A stretch of 64,000 nt of DNA from an uncultured Verrucomicrobia subdivision 3 bacterium (lineage in GTDB: Bacteria > Verrucomicrobiota > Verrucomicrobiia > Limisphaerales > UBA11358), in the NCBI GenBank assembly GCA_903835255.1, contig CAILMI010000030.1, forward strand, positions 1 to 64,000, given 5' to 3'. The translations under genes and the position numbers were made by a program. The notes beneath the pieces were generated by a model. The model saw only the letters and a program-made list of their open reading frames with translations. It was not told the DNA's origin and ran no database searches. This document shows, piece after piece, positions 39,312 to 49,725 of the stretch (position 1 is its first letter; the number at the start of each line of letters is the position of its first letter).

Positions 39312-41858
39312 TTACTGGCCGTTTGCAGTAAGCGGACTGGTAAAGACCGCGCGATGGATTGGCGTGGGATACGGAACGTCCGCGCCTTTTGCTGCCGCCC
39401 ATAGGATGCGGTTCAATGCATCTTCGGGAGCTCGGTCGTAATCGCGGAAGTCCATCTTGGCAGATTCCTTCGCGCCGGGAGACTTGGCGGTGTTCTTGGT
39501 GTTCAAATCCACGCTCGGCATTAGCGGTTCGTAGACGCTAGGTTGGGCAGACGTGCCGAAGCAGTTAAACATGGGCGTCGCTCCGGCGTCATATTGTGTC
39601 AAAGGCGGCAAGCCGAGAATTAATTCAATCGTGCGCACCATGCTGGCCGTCGAATACATCGTGCTGTCCACCGCGCCGCGCTTGCAATAGGGACTGATCA
39701 CAAGGCCCACGGTGCGATGGGCGTCCACATGGTCCGGTCCGTTCTGGGCGTCGTCTTCAATGACAAAAATCGCTATCTCGCTCCAGTACTTGCTTTTGCT
39801 CGCAGCCTCAACGAGGCGACCCAGGCCGAGGTCATTGCTAGCCACGCACGCGTCGGGCGTAAACGCATCCGGCGTCGTTCCTTTGGTGTGATCTTCGCCA
39901 AGGGACATGATCATAAACTGCGGCAGATTGCCGGTTTTTTCAGCCGCCTGTAAATCTTGGATCCACCATTTGACCTTGTCCATGTCGCGCGCGCCGGTCC
40001 AGCGGCCGCGATTTTCCGACGGAACTTTCCGCGAACCCTCGCCATAGGATTTAAAACTCACGCCGTTGCGTTTGCATAAGTCCCAGAGGTAGCCGGCGGA
40101 AGGCGTTTCCATTTCCGCATTGCCCGGTAGCTTGCCGTGTTTGGAATAGGAGATGATCCAGGAGCGCTGATTAAAATCTGTCGCCATCGCGGCATCGCAC
40201 CAACTGTGACCGTCCACGCTGACCTCGCTGTTGCAATACAAGTTATCAAGCAGCACATAGTCGCGCGCGAGCTGATGGTGATTAGGCGTGACGCGCTCTC
40301 CGTAAAGTGTGGCCGACCGATCACCATTACCGACGCGCTGGCCAACGGCATTTGTCATGTCGCCGAAAACCTGATCGTAAGTCCGGTTCTCTTTGATAAT
40401 ATAAAGAACGTGCTTGATCGGGCACGGCTGGCCTACATGGTCGGGAATCACACTCACGCTGGGAATTGGCGCGCGATGCAACGACTCCGGCGTGTAGGGC
40501 GAATTGCGCCGCACCTGCTCGGTGTAGGCAACCATCTGCGCGGCATCGGGCCGGGCAATGAACGAAACCGATCCTTCCAACGTGCGCGGAATATAATCAA
40601 AGGCTGGCGAGCTGTTGCGGTTCTTCTTTTTTACCAGCGCGGGATCGGTAGAGGGAAAATTCGCTCGGGATACCAGGCCCTTGCCGTTGCCGACGAAAAG
40701 CGTCTGGCTGTCGGGGCTGACACACACCGCTGACGGGTACCAGCCCACAGGGATGAAGCCATTCACAACGGATACGGACTCGCCATTGCGCTGGGCGTCT
40801 TCAAACAGCGAATTGGAAATATCCACCACCAGCACGCTATTGTTGTCCGCATTGGCGACGAACAATGTTTTTCCATCGGGCGAAACCGCGACGGCGTCCG
40901 GCGTGCTGCCTTCGGGCGATTGAGGATACAGCGATGTGGAGATAATTTCCCGCGTGTTCTCGGGCAAACGACGCGCGGGGCTGGCCTCTTCGCCTGAATT
41001 TTCCAGCGCCTTGGTCTGAATTACATGCACCGTGTTATCGCCGCTGCAGGCGACGAAGAGGCGGCCGTCCTTTGACACCGCCAAATCATTCGGCCGAATG
41101 CCCACGGCAATGTCGCGCACGCGCCGATTTTTCTGCGTATCCACCACGCTCACGCTTCGTCCGCCCCAGTTGCTAACGTAGAGATGCCGTCCATCCGCGC
41201 CGAAAGCGCACGAGTGCGGATGCTCGCCAACGGTGACGGCCGCTTCGCGGAAAAGTGTCTTGGGATTCACGACCCAGATTTCGTGATTCGCCTCATTGCA
41301 AACGTATAGTTTCCCCGTCTTCGGATGCACCGTGATGCCTGCGAGGAAAACTAGTTCTTCATCTGCCGCCGGCTTGTTGGTGGCAATGCACTCTACTTTT
41401 CCAGCCGCGTAACTGAACTGATAAATCTGCCCCGAATCTCCGCCACTCACAAAGATGCGCTTCCCATCTGCACTGAATGCTAATCCGTTCCAAACCTCCG
41501 GCAGCGGGAAAAATTGTGCACGCTGACGCTTGGCAATATCCAGCACGCTTAATCCCGTGTTATTAAAACCCCCGCTCGCCGCGAGCAACATCTTCTTATC
41601 GGGCGAAACAATCATCTTCAGCGGCAGATCGCTGATTGCTACATGCTTGCCAGCGGGCGTGAGCCCCCAGCCGTTGAAAAGCAGATTCGTGTTCGGCGCA
41701 AGCCCCACCGTCGTGCGCACCTGGGTATCATTGACCGCCTGTTGCGCCGAGCGCACTGGCGCGGGCGTTTGCGCGAAAGTCGGGACGCTCATCAAAGTTA
41801 AGGCGAGCGCCAACGCGGTTGATAGCGCCTGGCGAATTGAAGTTTTAGAGAATTGCAT
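39312..41858 (-). CDS. YncE-type beta-propeller / phosphoesterase fusion, paralog 1
   Basis: 848 residues from ATG 41858 (GTG 41894 would overlap the pseudopilin stop, but the signal peptide fits 41858). The N-terminal 400 residues are a YVTN-type propeller ([29 protein letters not shown] and similar). The C-terminal half is the phosphoesterase family (PF04185 type): [46 protein letters not shown] and [18 protein letters not shown] with the metal ligands. Likely an extracellular phosphomonoesterase or phospholipase-like enzyme. Tandem paralog of the 42621 gene. Confidence 0.92.
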   Translation of the reverse strand: MQFSKTSIRQALSTALALALTLMSVPTFAQTPAPVRSAQQAVNDTQVRTTVGLAPNTNLLFNGWGLTPAGKHVAISDLPLKMIVSPDKKMLLAASGGFNNTGLSVLDIAKRQRAQFFPLPEVWNGLAFSADGKRIFVSGGDSGQIYQFSYAAGKVECIATNKPAADEELVFLAGITVHPKTGKLYVCNEANHEIWVVNPKTLFREAAVTVGEHPHSCAFGADGRHLYVSNWGGRSVSVVDTQKNRRVRDIAVGIRPNDLAVSKDGRLFVACSGDNTVHVIQTKALENSGEEASPARRLPENTREIISTSLYPQSPEGSTPDAVAVSPDGKTLFVANADNNSVLVVDISNSLFEDAQRNGESVSVVNGFIPVGWYPSAVCVSPDSQTLFVGNGKGLVSRANFPSTDPALVKKKNRNSSPAFDYIPRTLEGSVSFIARPDAAQMVAYTEQVRRNSPYTPESLHRAPIPSVSVIPDHVGQPCPIKHVLYIIKENRTYDQVFGDMTNAVGQRVGNGDRSATLYGERVTPNHHQLARDYVLLDNLYCNSEVSVDGHSWCDAAMATDFNQRSWIISYSKHGKLPGNAEMETPSAGYLWDLCKRNGVSFKSYGEGSRKVPSENRGRWTGARDMDKVKWWIQDLQAAEKTGNLPQFMIMSLGEDHTKGTTPDAFTPDACVASNDLGLGRLVEAASKSKYWSEIAIFVIEDDAQNGPDHVDAHRTVGLVISPYCKRGAVDSTMYSTASMVRTIELILGLPPLTQYDAGATPMFNCFGTSAQPSVYEPLMPSVDLNTKNTAKSPGAKESAKMDFRDYDRAPEDALNRILWAAAKGADVPYPTPIHRAVFTSPLTANGQ

Positions 41859-41890
41859 TGAGAATAATTTATAGCCGGGACAAAACCGAT

Positions 41891-42631
41891 TCACTGCGTC
41901 GCGCTGGCATCAATATCTTTCCGCACCCAGTCGGCGTGCATGTCCAGATAAAGCTGGTTGCGTCCGCCGTGATGCGCGGACCAGCCTTTCGGCGACGGCT
42001 CGCTGCCATTACGCGCCCAATCACCGTGATAACCCGCCCACCACGAGCGTTCAAAAAACGGGCTCATGAGCCATTCCTCGTCGGACACGGAACTTTTCCG
42101 CGCCAACGCCACGCTCGTCGGCGAACGCCCGCGCAGATAGCGCGCCTGCGTCGGATCACGCTCGGCGAGTTTGTCGCTGATGTAGTTCGCCCAGCCGAGC
42201 TGCGGTTTGTTCACTCCGCTCTCGCGCCATGGACTCGCAAACCACCCGCGCCAGTCGTTCGTGATCAAGCCGACCGGCGGGCTAATGAACAGGTCTGTCT
42301 TGCCAGGACCAGCCACGAGCAAGGGAATGAAGCTCCCCATTGAAGCGTAGCGTTTGTCGCTGGCATTCACCGGCGGCGTGAGTTGTAGTTCCGCGTCGGG
42401 AACGTCCGGCATCCGGTCGCGGTTGTCGCCGAGATAGATCGTGGTGGCGATGCTGATCTGATGCAGGTTCGAAAGGCAGGAGGTGCGATGCGCCCTGCCC
42501 TTGGCCTTGGCGAGCGAGGGCAGCAGCATGGCCGCGAGAATCGTAATGATGGCAATGACGACCAGCAACTCGATCAGCGTGAAGGCCGCGGAAACATTCC
42601 GGCGATTCCAAGAGCGAAACTCAGTCTTCAT
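41891..42631 (-). CDS. pseudopilin-like protein paired with YncE/phosphoesterase
   Basis: 246 residues. [49 protein letters not shown] is the prepilin N-terminus; the C-terminal [17 protein letters not shown] keeps the position of the H-x9-DG motif but reads DM instead of DG. It overlaps the end of the upstream YncE/phosphoesterase gene by 11 bp and lies 32 bp before the second one, so it is embedded between the two paralogs. Confidence 0.9.
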   Translation of the reverse strand: MKTEFRSWNRRNVSAAFTLIELLVVIAIITILAAMLLPSLAKAKGRAHRTSCLSNLHQISIATTIYLGDNRDRMPDVPDAELQLTPPVNASDKRYASMGSFIPLLVAGPGKTDLFISPPVGLITNDWRGWFASPWRESGVNKPQLGWANYISDKLAERDPTQARYLRGRSPTSVALARKSSVSDEEWLMSPFFERSWWAGYHGDWARNGSEPSPKGWSAHHGGRNQLYLDMHADWVRKDIDASATQ

Positions 42632-45191
42632 CGCGGCTCCCGGAGGTCATCACGAAACCGGCACGGACGGGTGCGGGCATCGGGCTGTTGCTGCCCTTAA
42701 CAGAGCGCCAGATAACTTCGTTGAATAGCAAATCATCAGCGGCATCTTCCTTGGCGAAGTTAAATTTGATGTCTGAACCCCATGCGGCCAGACTATTTTT
42801 TTCCTTTAGATCAACATTCGCAGGCAATGCCTCAAACGGCGCGACATCCAACGGCGCTCCGAAGGAATTGAACATCGGCGCGGCAGCAGCGTCGAACTGT
42901 GTCATCGGCTGCAAGCCGAGAATCAGCTCCATCGTCCGGAGCATGGAGGACGTCGAATACATGGTGGAGTCCACGCCGCGTTTGCGCGAATACGGGCTAA
43001 TGACCAGCGCCTCGGTGCGATGCGCGTCCACATGATCCGGTCCGTTTTGGGCGTCATCTTCCACGATGAAGATCGCGGTCGTCGCCCAAAATTTGGAGCG
43101 CGTCACAGCCTCTATAACCTTGCCCACTGCAGCATCATTGTCAGCGACATAAGCCGTGGGCGTCAGGTGGTTTTTAGTGACTCCGTGCGTGTGATCGTTT
43201 GGAAGACGCAGGATTTGCAGGCGCGGCATTTCTCCTTCGCCCTCGAATCGCTTCAGTTCGCTAATGAAACGGTTCGCGCGTATGTCGTCCGAGTAATCCA
43301 TATCAAAGCCGATAAACCAAGGATCAAAATGTCCTTGCAGCGATTTCAGTTTCGTGGATGAAGGCTTGTTCGTCGACGCCGCATTTTGCACGAACTCTCC
43401 GTAGCTGCGATAGCTTACCCCGGCCTCGCGGGCGCGATCCCAAATGTATCCGCTCGCCGGCGCTGCCACGGGAAACACGCCTTCGCTGGGATAAGGAAAT
43501 TTTGATTTCTTATGGCCGTAGTTGAACGGCCAGGTTTTCTCGACGAAATCTGTCGCGTAGGCCGCCATCGACCATTCATGACCGTCGGCGCTGACTTCGC
43601 TCTCGGCGTAGAAATTATCGAGCAGCACGAATTCTCGGACCAGCTTGTGAAGATTTGGTGTGATTTTTTCAGGAAACAGACAAAGCGTCGGGTCGCCGTT
43701 GCCTTCGGGCAAATCGCCAAAGACTTGGTCGTAGGTGCGGTTCTCCTTGATGATATAAATGCAATGTTTGATTGGGCTGTCATCTCCGACTCGCGCGGGA
43801 ATCGGATTGCCTTCGGGGCGCGCCAGCGTTACGGAGGCATCGTCGCGCAGCGGCGTGCATTTCAAAACTTCCGCCGTCCACGCGGCCATCTGCTGCGACA
43901 GTTTGTCCCTTGACGGCAGATCAATGATGCTCAACGTGCCGCGAAACAGTTTGCCGATGTATTGCTCGGAGGACTTGCCCCGCACGGGCTGGGGGCCTTT
44001 TGGGTTGGCCTTTGCGACATTGCCCTTCCCGTTGGCGACAAGGAGTTTTTTTCCGTCCGGCGTGACTCGAACCGATGTGGGATACCAGCCCGTCGGTATG
44101 AATCCAAGCGAGCGGCTCTTGCCCGGTGTCTCGACATCGAACACGCCGATCGCGTTGATATTGGCGTTGGCGACGAACAACGTTTTTTGATCCGGCGACA
44201 GCGCGAGGCTGTTCGGGGTCGCCCCGCGCGGTGATTTCGGAAATAGCGTGGCCCAAATTGTTTCAACCGCGCGCCCTGTGCTCGCGTCAATCACTGACAC
44301 CGTGTTGTCATTCGCGTTGGCAACGAAAAGAAATTTTCCATCGCGGCTCAAAACCATCTCGCACGGATGCGCGCCTGCAGCCCAGTGCTCAATGACTTTT
44401 TCAGTTTTCAAATCCACGACCGCGATGTTTGCCTTGGCCCATTCGCTGACGTAGAGCCGGTCTCGTTTAGAGTCCACCACACAGGCATAGGGAAAAACGG
44501 CATCGGGATTATCAGCCAGTTTGGCGGCCTTGGCGCGCTTGGTCGCAGCGCTAGTGTCCTCATCCTCGGCGCCGACGGCTTCTGGCTGAATTTCTTTTTT
44601 GCCGACAACGAGATCGATATTGCTGACTGATTTGTCCGACAACTTGACGCGCGAAACCGTGTCGCCCCACAAATTCACGGCAAATAAATTTTTCCCGGTA
44701 TTATCCAGCGCTATACCTGCCGGCACACCGTTCTGACCCGGTTTGCGGAGCGCAATACTGTTGCTGATTGAAAACTTTCCACTGTTGAAGGTGAAGGTAA
44801 AAATATTTTCCCCGCTTGCGCCACTGCAAAATATTTTCTTTCCATCCGGGCTGAATGATAAGCCATAGAACGCCTCGGCCACATTTGCACGCGCTGTGAT
44901 TTTCTTTTCCGACAAACTGACTGCAACCAGTTCATTCTGGCTGTAACCAGAGTGGAGCAGCACGGCGAATTTTCCGTCCGGCGACACGGCAAGGTTGACT
45001 GGGAAATCGCCTAGCTCGACATGGCTGCCGGCCGGGCGCAGCGACCATTGGTTTGGCAGCAGCATCGAGCCGTCCGGCCGCCGCCCGGGCCAGTGGGCTG
45101 TTTCGCCAGCTTGGGCATAATTTGCGGTCGTCAGCAGAGTGACCGCGAGGAGCACTTTGGCTGCGTTCAAGTTCGTTAATTTCATTTTCAT
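42621..45191 (-). CDS. YncE-type beta-propeller / phosphoesterase fusion, paralog 2
   Basis: 856 residues with a signal peptide ([17 protein letters not shown]). Propeller units such as [24 protein letters not shown] and [26 protein letters not shown] precede the phosphoesterase half with [46 protein letters not shown] and [17 protein letters not shown]. Domain order and length equal paralog 1, but sequences have diverged well, suggesting different substrates. First secreted enzyme after the DUF5690 gene; overlaps its pseudopilin. Confidence 0.92.
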   Translation of the reverse strand: MKMKLTNLNAAKVLLAVTLLTTANYAQAGETAHWPGRRPDGSMLLPNQWSLRPAGSHVELGDFPVNLAVSPDGKFAVLLHSGYSQNELVAVSLSEKKITARANVAEAFYGLSFSPDGKKIFCSGASGENIFTFTFNSGKFSISNSIALRKPGQNGVPAGIALDNTGKNLFAVNLWGDTVSRVKLSDKSVSNIDLVVGKKEIQPEAVGAEDEDTSAATKRAKAAKLADNPDAVFPYACVVDSKRDRLYVSEWAKANIAVVDLKTEKVIEHWAAGAHPCEMVLSRDGKFLFVANANDNTVSVIDASTGRAVETIWATLFPKSPRGATPNSLALSPDQKTLFVANANINAIGVFDVETPGKSRSLGFIPTGWYPTSVRVTPDGKKLLVANGKGNVAKANPKGPQPVRGKSSEQYIGKLFRGTLSIIDLPSRDKLSQQMAAWTAEVLKCTPLRDDASVTLARPEGNPIPARVGDDSPIKHCIYIIKENRTYDQVFGDLPEGNGDPTLCLFPEKITPNLHKLVREFVLLDNFYAESEVSADGHEWSMAAYATDFVEKTWPFNYGHKKSKFPYPSEGVFPVAAPASGYIWDRAREAGVSYRSYGEFVQNAASTNKPSSTKLKSLQGHFDPWFIGFDMDYSDDIRANRFISELKRFEGEGEMPRLQILRLPNDHTHGVTKNHLTPTAYVADNDAAVGKVIEAVTRSKFWATTAIFIVEDDAQNGPDHVDAHRTEALVISPYSRKRGVDSTMYSTSSMLRTMELILGLQPMTQFDAAAAPMFNSFGAPLDVAPFEALPANVDLKEKNSLAAWGSDIKFNFAKEDAADDLLFNEVIWRSVKGSNSPMPAPVRAGFVMTSGSRDED

Positions 45192-45203
45192 AAGTTTTGT
45201 TGA

Positions 45204-46538
45204 CTAAATACTAGCCGCATCAGTTTGTATTGGTTGCGTCGCCGGACTACGTCCCGCAAAAAACAGAGCCGCAATTATAATTGCCGCAAGCGAAACGATG
45301 GCCACTACCCAGCCGGTGAGCATAAACAAATCCAGTATATTCCCGCCGGGATGTAAAAAATTTTTAGCCACCATGACACCCACATAACCAAGGTAGCCGA
45401 ACGCATCTGCCAGATACATCAGGTAGCCGATATTCCCGCGTTCACGTGTCATGGCGATAAACCGCTCAAACACGGTGGTGTGTACCGCCACATACGGCAG
45501 GTATAATCCCAAACCCATCAGCACGACAAATGCAAACGGCGATACCAGCCCGGCTGCTTGGGCCGCGAGCGCTGCCAGAATCAAACCCAGCCCGCTGGCT
45601 GCCACAGTCAAACTTAAAAAAAATGCAGTGCGATTCTCCCGCACCAGCACATGTAGGCCGTTGATCAGCAACACCCCCATCGCTACATAAATTTCAGAAC
45701 GCGTAAAAACGGCCGCATTAATCTTAACGCCCAGCCCGGCCCAGATTTCTGGGGCAAAATCAGCCCGCATGCTGCGCAACACCGTGACCATCAAGTACAC
45801 GGCCCCGATAGCCAGCAGCCCCGGCGCGTAACGCCAGAACAAACGGGCGCGTTCGGCGGCGTTTATCGGTGCTCGCTCCGACCGCGCCGCCACATCTGTG
45901 GCATCCGGCGGTGGAATCTGCCGCAGCATCCAGACAAAAACGACCAGCGGGAGCAGAAAGATAAGTCCCGCAAAGGCGGGCATCCAGATTTCCGGCACTC
46001 CGCTTTTCAGCAACCAGGCGCCGACGGATTTGGTGAAGCCGTCCGCCAAAATAAAACTCGCGCATAGCCCAGCTACGAAAGCTTCCGTCATGCGCCGCCC
46101 TTCCAGAAATCCGAGCACTAAGCCAAACACCATCCCCAGCGGCAGTCCGTTCAAAAACAGACATGCGATATTCCATGGCGGCGGCACAAGGCCGAACATC
46201 ACTAGTGCCAGCTCCGCAATGCCTACCAGCATAAGCAACATGTGACCGCGCCGCGCCTCGGTCATTTCGGCGATTACTTTAATGCCAATGAACTTTGAAA
46301 TCGTGTATCCCAGCACCTGCGCTAGCACAAGCCACGTCTTGAATCCGACTACAAACGGGGCTTCATTATAAGTCCCTGCCGTGAACGGCTTGCGCAGCGC
46401 ATACATGCAGGCATACGCTCCAAAAGCTGCCGCCACGCACCAGCAATTTAAAAAAAACCGGCTGTTAAAAATCAGTCCAGACGCCCTGCTGGTCAGCCTA
46501 TTATTCACGAGCAGATCCGCGATGGTTGCCGCACGCAA
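45204..46538 (-). CDS. DUF5690 family MFS-like transporter
   Basis: About 444 residues from TTG 46538; GTG 46508 is an alternative. About 12 hydrophobic helices. CVAAAFGAYACMYALRKPFTAGTY and GYTISKFIGIKVIAEM are the DUF5690 start; FERFIAMTRERGNIGYLMYLADAFGYLGYVG comes late. The family resembles major-facilitator sugar-phosphate antiporters, and members occur near phosphonate genes. A plausible role is uptake of an organophosphorus compound released by the secreted enzymes (inference). It is the first gene of the minus-strand unit, 12 bp before the phosphoesterase gene. Confidence 0.85.
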   Translation of the reverse strand: MRAATIADLLVNNRLTSRASGLIFNSRFFLNCWCVAAAFGAYACMYALRKPFTAGTYNEAPFVVGFKTWLVLAQVLGYTISKFIGIKVIAEMTEARRGHMLLMLVGIAELALVMFGLVPPPWNIACLFLNGLPLGMVFGLVLGFLEGRRMTEAFVAGLCASFILADGFTKSVGAWLLKSGVPEIWMPAFAGLIFLLPLVVFVWMLRQIPPPDATDVAARSERAPINAAERARLFWRYAPGLLAIGAVYLMVTVLRSMRADFAPEIWAGLGVKINAAVFTRSEIYVAMGVLLINGLHVLVRENRTAFFLSLTVAASGLGLILAALAAQAAGLVSPFAFVVLMGLGLYLPYVAVHTTVFERFIAMTRERGNIGYLMYLADAFGYLGYVGVMVAKNFLHPGGNILDLFMLTGWVVAIVSLAAIIIAALFFAGRSPATQPIQTDAASI

Positions 46539-46602
46539 GTTTCGGACTCGAATTCATCTCATCTAACTTCAATTTAATATCAAGCGCTTCTGATGCCTTA
46601 TC

Positions 46603-46614
46603 GTGACACATTTT
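46603..46614. promoter_or_regulatory. TGACA-type motif upstream of DUF5690 gene
   Basis: GTGACACATTTT in the 152-bp gap between the AraC gene and the DUF5690 gene. It resembles sequences at 38180, 47727 and 53093. Candidate operator of the AraC-type regulator. Confidence 0.3.
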
Positions 46615-46690
46615 TTTGCGGCGTTTCAAGGAATCGAAATGTCGCCATTCCTTTTCCCTCGAAGTCATTACCTAATTTTAGACAGTCGTT

Positions 46691-47656
46691 TTAACCAAAC
46701 TGTAACTTGGCGCTCCCCTGATTATCGTTTTCCCGACATTCCTGCGGAGTGGTCTGAAATTCACGTCGAAAGGATGCAATGAAATGGCTGCTGGTCTTGA
46801 AACCGAGTTGGTAACCCACTTCCTTGACAGAAAGTTTCGAATCGCGCAACAGCTCGCGCGCGCGCTCCAGTAGCATCCGGTTATAAAAACTCGCAGGAGA
46901 CTGCCGCGTGGAGGCGAAAAATAAACGGGCAAAACGTTCTTCGCTGCTGCCAAGAAACTGGCATAGCTTTTGCAGGCGGAAATTTTCCTTGCGACACCAT
47001 CGCATAAATTCATGGGCCCGCACAAAATCCCGTCGTGGTAAACGGGGCGTAAGATCCGCCGGCATCTTGTGGACATGCTTCTGCGGCCACGAGCGCAGGG
47101 CCTCGACCAGCATCCGCATGGACAGGGTTTCAAGGACTATTTTATGGCCCGGCAAACCACCGCGTAATTCTGCCGCAATATTTTGCGCGCAGTCATGCAG
47201 CACCTGATTTTCCAGCTTACCCATAAACGCTGGGCTGCTCTCATCGGTTAGCGGCGGAAGGTTGAATTCATTGACCAGTGGAGCGACTAGGCGGCGCTCA
47301 AAGGAAAGTATTACCGCTTCGCAACTTCTGCCATTCCGCGAACGGTAGCCGCTGGTGTGTTCGATGCCGTGATTGCCAAAGATAGTTCCGCCGCGACCCA
47401 CAACTTCCGTCTGCCCCATCTGCGATTTGACAATTTCACCATCCAGACACACGACGATTGTGTATTCGGCGTAAGTGTGCGGCTGAAATAATACATCGGA
47501 TTCAGGTCGATAATTCTGCACACATAACCGGCCATCTTCACGCGTCCAGAAAACACTGGAGGGCTTTAAGTCATCACCGGGTTTGAAGGGGAGCGTTGGC
47601 ACATTTTTTCGGAGTAAAAAATTTGACGCTTTCGTTTCGTTCAATGATAAGATCAT
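46691..47656 (-). CDS. AraC-family transcriptional regulator
   Basis: 321 residues. The N-terminal part is a cupin-like sensor region (HTYAEYTIVVCLDGEIV, IFGNHGIEHTSGYRS). The C-terminal HTH_18 has two helix-turn-helix units: FRLQKLCQFLGSSEERFARLFFASTRQSPASFYNRMLLERARELL and SVKEVGYQLGFKTSSHFIASFRREFQTTPQECRE. Located between the minus-strand secreted-enzyme unit and the plus-strand phosphonate genes, it is the obvious local regulator, probably responding to a phosphonate or aldehyde intermediate (inference). Confidence 0.92.
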   Translation of the reverse strand: MILSLNETKASNFLLRKNVPTLPFKPGDDLKPSSVFWTREDGRLCVQNYRPESDVLFQPHTYAEYTIVVCLDGEIVKSQMGQTEVVGRGGTIFGNHGIEHTSGYRSRNGRSCEAVILSFERRLVAPLVNEFNLPPLTDESSPAFMGKLENQVLHDCAQNIAAELRGGLPGHKIVLETLSMRMLVEALRSWPQKHVHKMPADLTPRLPRRDFVRAHEFMRWCRKENFRLQKLCQFLGSSEERFARLFFASTRQSPASFYNRMLLERARELLRDSKLSVKEVGYQLGFKTSSHFIASFRREFQTTPQECRENDNQGSAKLQFG

Positions 47657-47726
47657 GGCCGGACTTTAATTATTCTACCTTAGCCTAAACATTCGCCGAT
47701 AAATGAAACGATTGAGTGAAGAATAG

Positions 47727-47749
47727 GTGACAAAATGCCGGACATGTCA
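47727..47749. promoter_or_regulatory. TGACA-N12-TGTCA inverted repeat, candidate operator
   Basis: GTGACAAAATG followed by CCGGACATGTCA in the 207-bp gap between divergent araC-type and HAD genes. Same half-sites as at 38180-38194, with a longer spacer. Confidence 0.4.
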
Positions 47750-47863
47750 TTTAACTCCAGGTGCCCGATTTAAAAATCGAAGGGAACAGAACATCGCTAC
47801 GGCTTGTCAACGCCGCCCGACTTTAAGCAATATTTGGGAAATAAGTTCAAAATCATTTAAACT

Positions 47864-48598
47864 ATGCCCTCGCCAAAAATAAAACTGGCCATGTTTGACC
47901 TTGCCGGTACCACCATACGCGATGATAACGCAGTCAGCAGTTGCCTATTTCGCGCTGCCCAGGAATTCAACCTGCCAACATCCGCCGAGGAAATCCAATT
48001 ACATATGGGGACAAATAAGATTCACCTCTATCAATTTCTGATCGCTAAGTCGCAAGGCATCAAAATGGATTTTAGGGATTTTGAAAAAGAGCAGCCGCAT
48101 GAGACTCTGGATTTAGCCAGACAGATTTTTTTCCGCTACGAGGAAATTATGATTGCCCATTACCGGCGCGAGGTGGTCCCCATTGATGGCGCGGTGGAAA
48201 GTTTCCGCTGGTGTCATGAACACGGCATCAAAGTTGCCACCGGCACCGGATTTCATCGCCAAATTACGCAGGCAATCATGGATGCACTGGGTTGGTTGAG
48301 GGACGGGCTAGTGGATGTGGCAGTAGATGTCGAGCACACTCCACGCCATCGCGGCCGGCCCGCTCCGTTCATGGTTTTTCATGCCATGAGCCAGCTGGAC
48401 ATCCAGAGCGTGCATGAAGTTATCAAGCTCGGCGACACGCCCGCTGACATGTTAGAGGGACACAACGCCGGCTGTCGCGGCATCATCGGCGTGTTGAGCG
48501 GGCCTCTGCCGGTCACCGCATGGGGCGGCTACCGGCATACGCACATTATCCCGAGCGTTAAAGATTTGCCGCACTTGATTGAAAGCGAATTTTGCTGA
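47864..48598 (+). CDS. phosphonatase-like HAD hydrolase
   Basis: 244 residues. KLAMFDLAGTTIRDDN holds the nucleophile Asp and the AGT typical of PhnX relatives; the cap has MGTNKIHLYQFL; ATGTGFHRQI and KLGDTPADMLEGHNAGCRG are motifs II and III. It matches the PhnX-like hydrolases (TIGR03351-type) found with phosphonate genes rather than PhnX itself, which is encoded separately at 49726-50571. Likely acts on a phosphorylated aldehyde or phosphonate-derived product. The ADH gene begins 2 bp after its stop. Confidence 0.85.
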   Translation: MPSPKIKLAMFDLAGTTIRDDNAVSSCLFRAAQEFNLPTSAEEIQLHMGTNKIHLYQFLIAKSQGIKMDFRDFEKEQPHETLDLARQIFFRYEEIMIAHYRREVVPIDGAVESFRWCHEHGIKVATGTGFHRQITQAIMDALGWLRDGLVDVAVDVEHTPRHRGRPAPFMVFHAMSQLDIQSVHEVIKLGDTPADMLEGHNAGCRGIIGVLSGPLPVTAWGGYRHTHIIPSVKDLPHLIESEFC

Positions 48599-48600
48599 CT

Positions 48601-49698
48601 ATGAAAACCAGCCGCGTCGCAATCTTTCATGGAGCCAACCAGCCCATCACGTTGGAGACTGTCGCCGTGCCTCCGCTGCGGGAAGGAGAAATTCTCGTTC
48701 GAAATGAATACACCACTCTTTGCCGCAGCGACTTGAATACATTTTGCGGCAAGCGTACGGAAAAAATACCCACCATTCTCGGCCACGAAATCGTTGGGGT
48801 CATTGAGGAACTTGGACCGAATGCACCGCTGAAGGATTGTCGCGGAAGCGCGCTGCGCGAGGGCGATCGCGTCACCTGGGCCATCTACGCCTCGGATCCC
48901 CATTCCACAATGGCGCGGGAGGGCCTTCCGCAAAAAGCTCCCGGCCTGTTCAAATACGGCCATGAAGAAATTCTTCCCGAGAGCCATCTCCACGGCGGCC
49001 TCGCCGACTACTGCATCCTGCGACGGCACACGCCTATCATCGGCATCACAGCAGAAATCCCTCTGCCGGCTCTGGCGTTGATCAATTGCTCGGTGGCTAC
49101 CGTCGCTGGAGCGCTCCGGCTGGCGGGCACGTTAACTGGACGCGATGTGCTCGTCACGGGCGCGGGCATGCTGGGCGTGATTGCCTGTGCGATGTGCCGA
49201 AGCCAGGGCGCGCGCCATGTCATTGCACTGGACGTGAGCGATGCGCGATTGGAAACCGCCAAAAAGTTTGGCGCCAATTTTGTGTCGAATGCAGCGAAGG
49301 AATGCGGCCTTACCGTAGAAAATATTAAGTTGCTCGCGCCGGACATCCATCTCTCAGCCGCGCTAGATTTTAGCGGTGTGCCGGAAACGATGGAGATGAT
49401 TCTATCAGCACTGGGCGTCGGCGGCGTGGCAGTTCTCGTAGGGGCCACCTTTCCGCAGCGTGCGCTATCCATCAACGCCGAGCGGCTCATCCGCAATATC
49501 CACACAGTGCGCGGCCTGCATAACTACAACCAGCAGGATTTCATCGCCGCCGCAGAATTCATGGCGAGGCATCATAGCGATTTTCCATTTGCCAGGCTAG
49601 TGGAAGACGCCTTCAATCTGGACTCGGTGAACGAAGCGTTCCACAGCGGCGTAAATACCGGAGCGTATCGAATCGGTATCCGGCTCAACGAGCGCTGA
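48601..49698 (+). CDS. phosphonate-catabolism-associated alcohol dehydrogenase (zinc-type MDR)
   Basis: 365 residues from ATG 48601 (the track's TTG 48592 overlaps the HAD stop). TTLCRSDLNTF and ILGHEIVGVIEELG keep the catalytic zinc Cys and His-Glu; VTGAGMLGVIACAMCRSQGARHVIALD is the NAD-binding fold. The stretch GLPQK-APGLFKYGHEE identifies the TIGR03366-type family found with phosphonate genes. The structural-zinc cysteine loop is missing: the corresponding segment reads YASDPHSTMAREGLPQKA. Converts an alcohol or aldehyde intermediate; the substrate is unknown. Confidence 0.87.
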   Translation: MKTSRVAIFHGANQPITLETVAVPPLREGEILVRNEYTTLCRSDLNTFCGKRTEKIPTILGHEIVGVIEELGPNAPLKDCRGSALREGDRVTWAIYASDPHSTMAREGLPQKAPGLFKYGHEEILPESHLHGGLADYCILRRHTPIIGITAEIPLPALALINCSVATVAGALRLAGTLTGRDVLVTGAGMLGVIACAMCRSQGARHVIALDVSDARLETAKKFGANFVSNAAKECGLTVENIKLLAPDIHLSAALDFSGVPETMEMILSALGVGGVAVLVGATFPQRALSINAERLIRNIHTVRGLHNYNQQDFIAAAEFMARHHSDFPFARLVEDAFNLDSVNEAFHSGVNTGAYRIGIRLNER

Positions 49699-49725
49699 AG
49701 CTTTCCGCCGTTCCTCCCGACGGTG

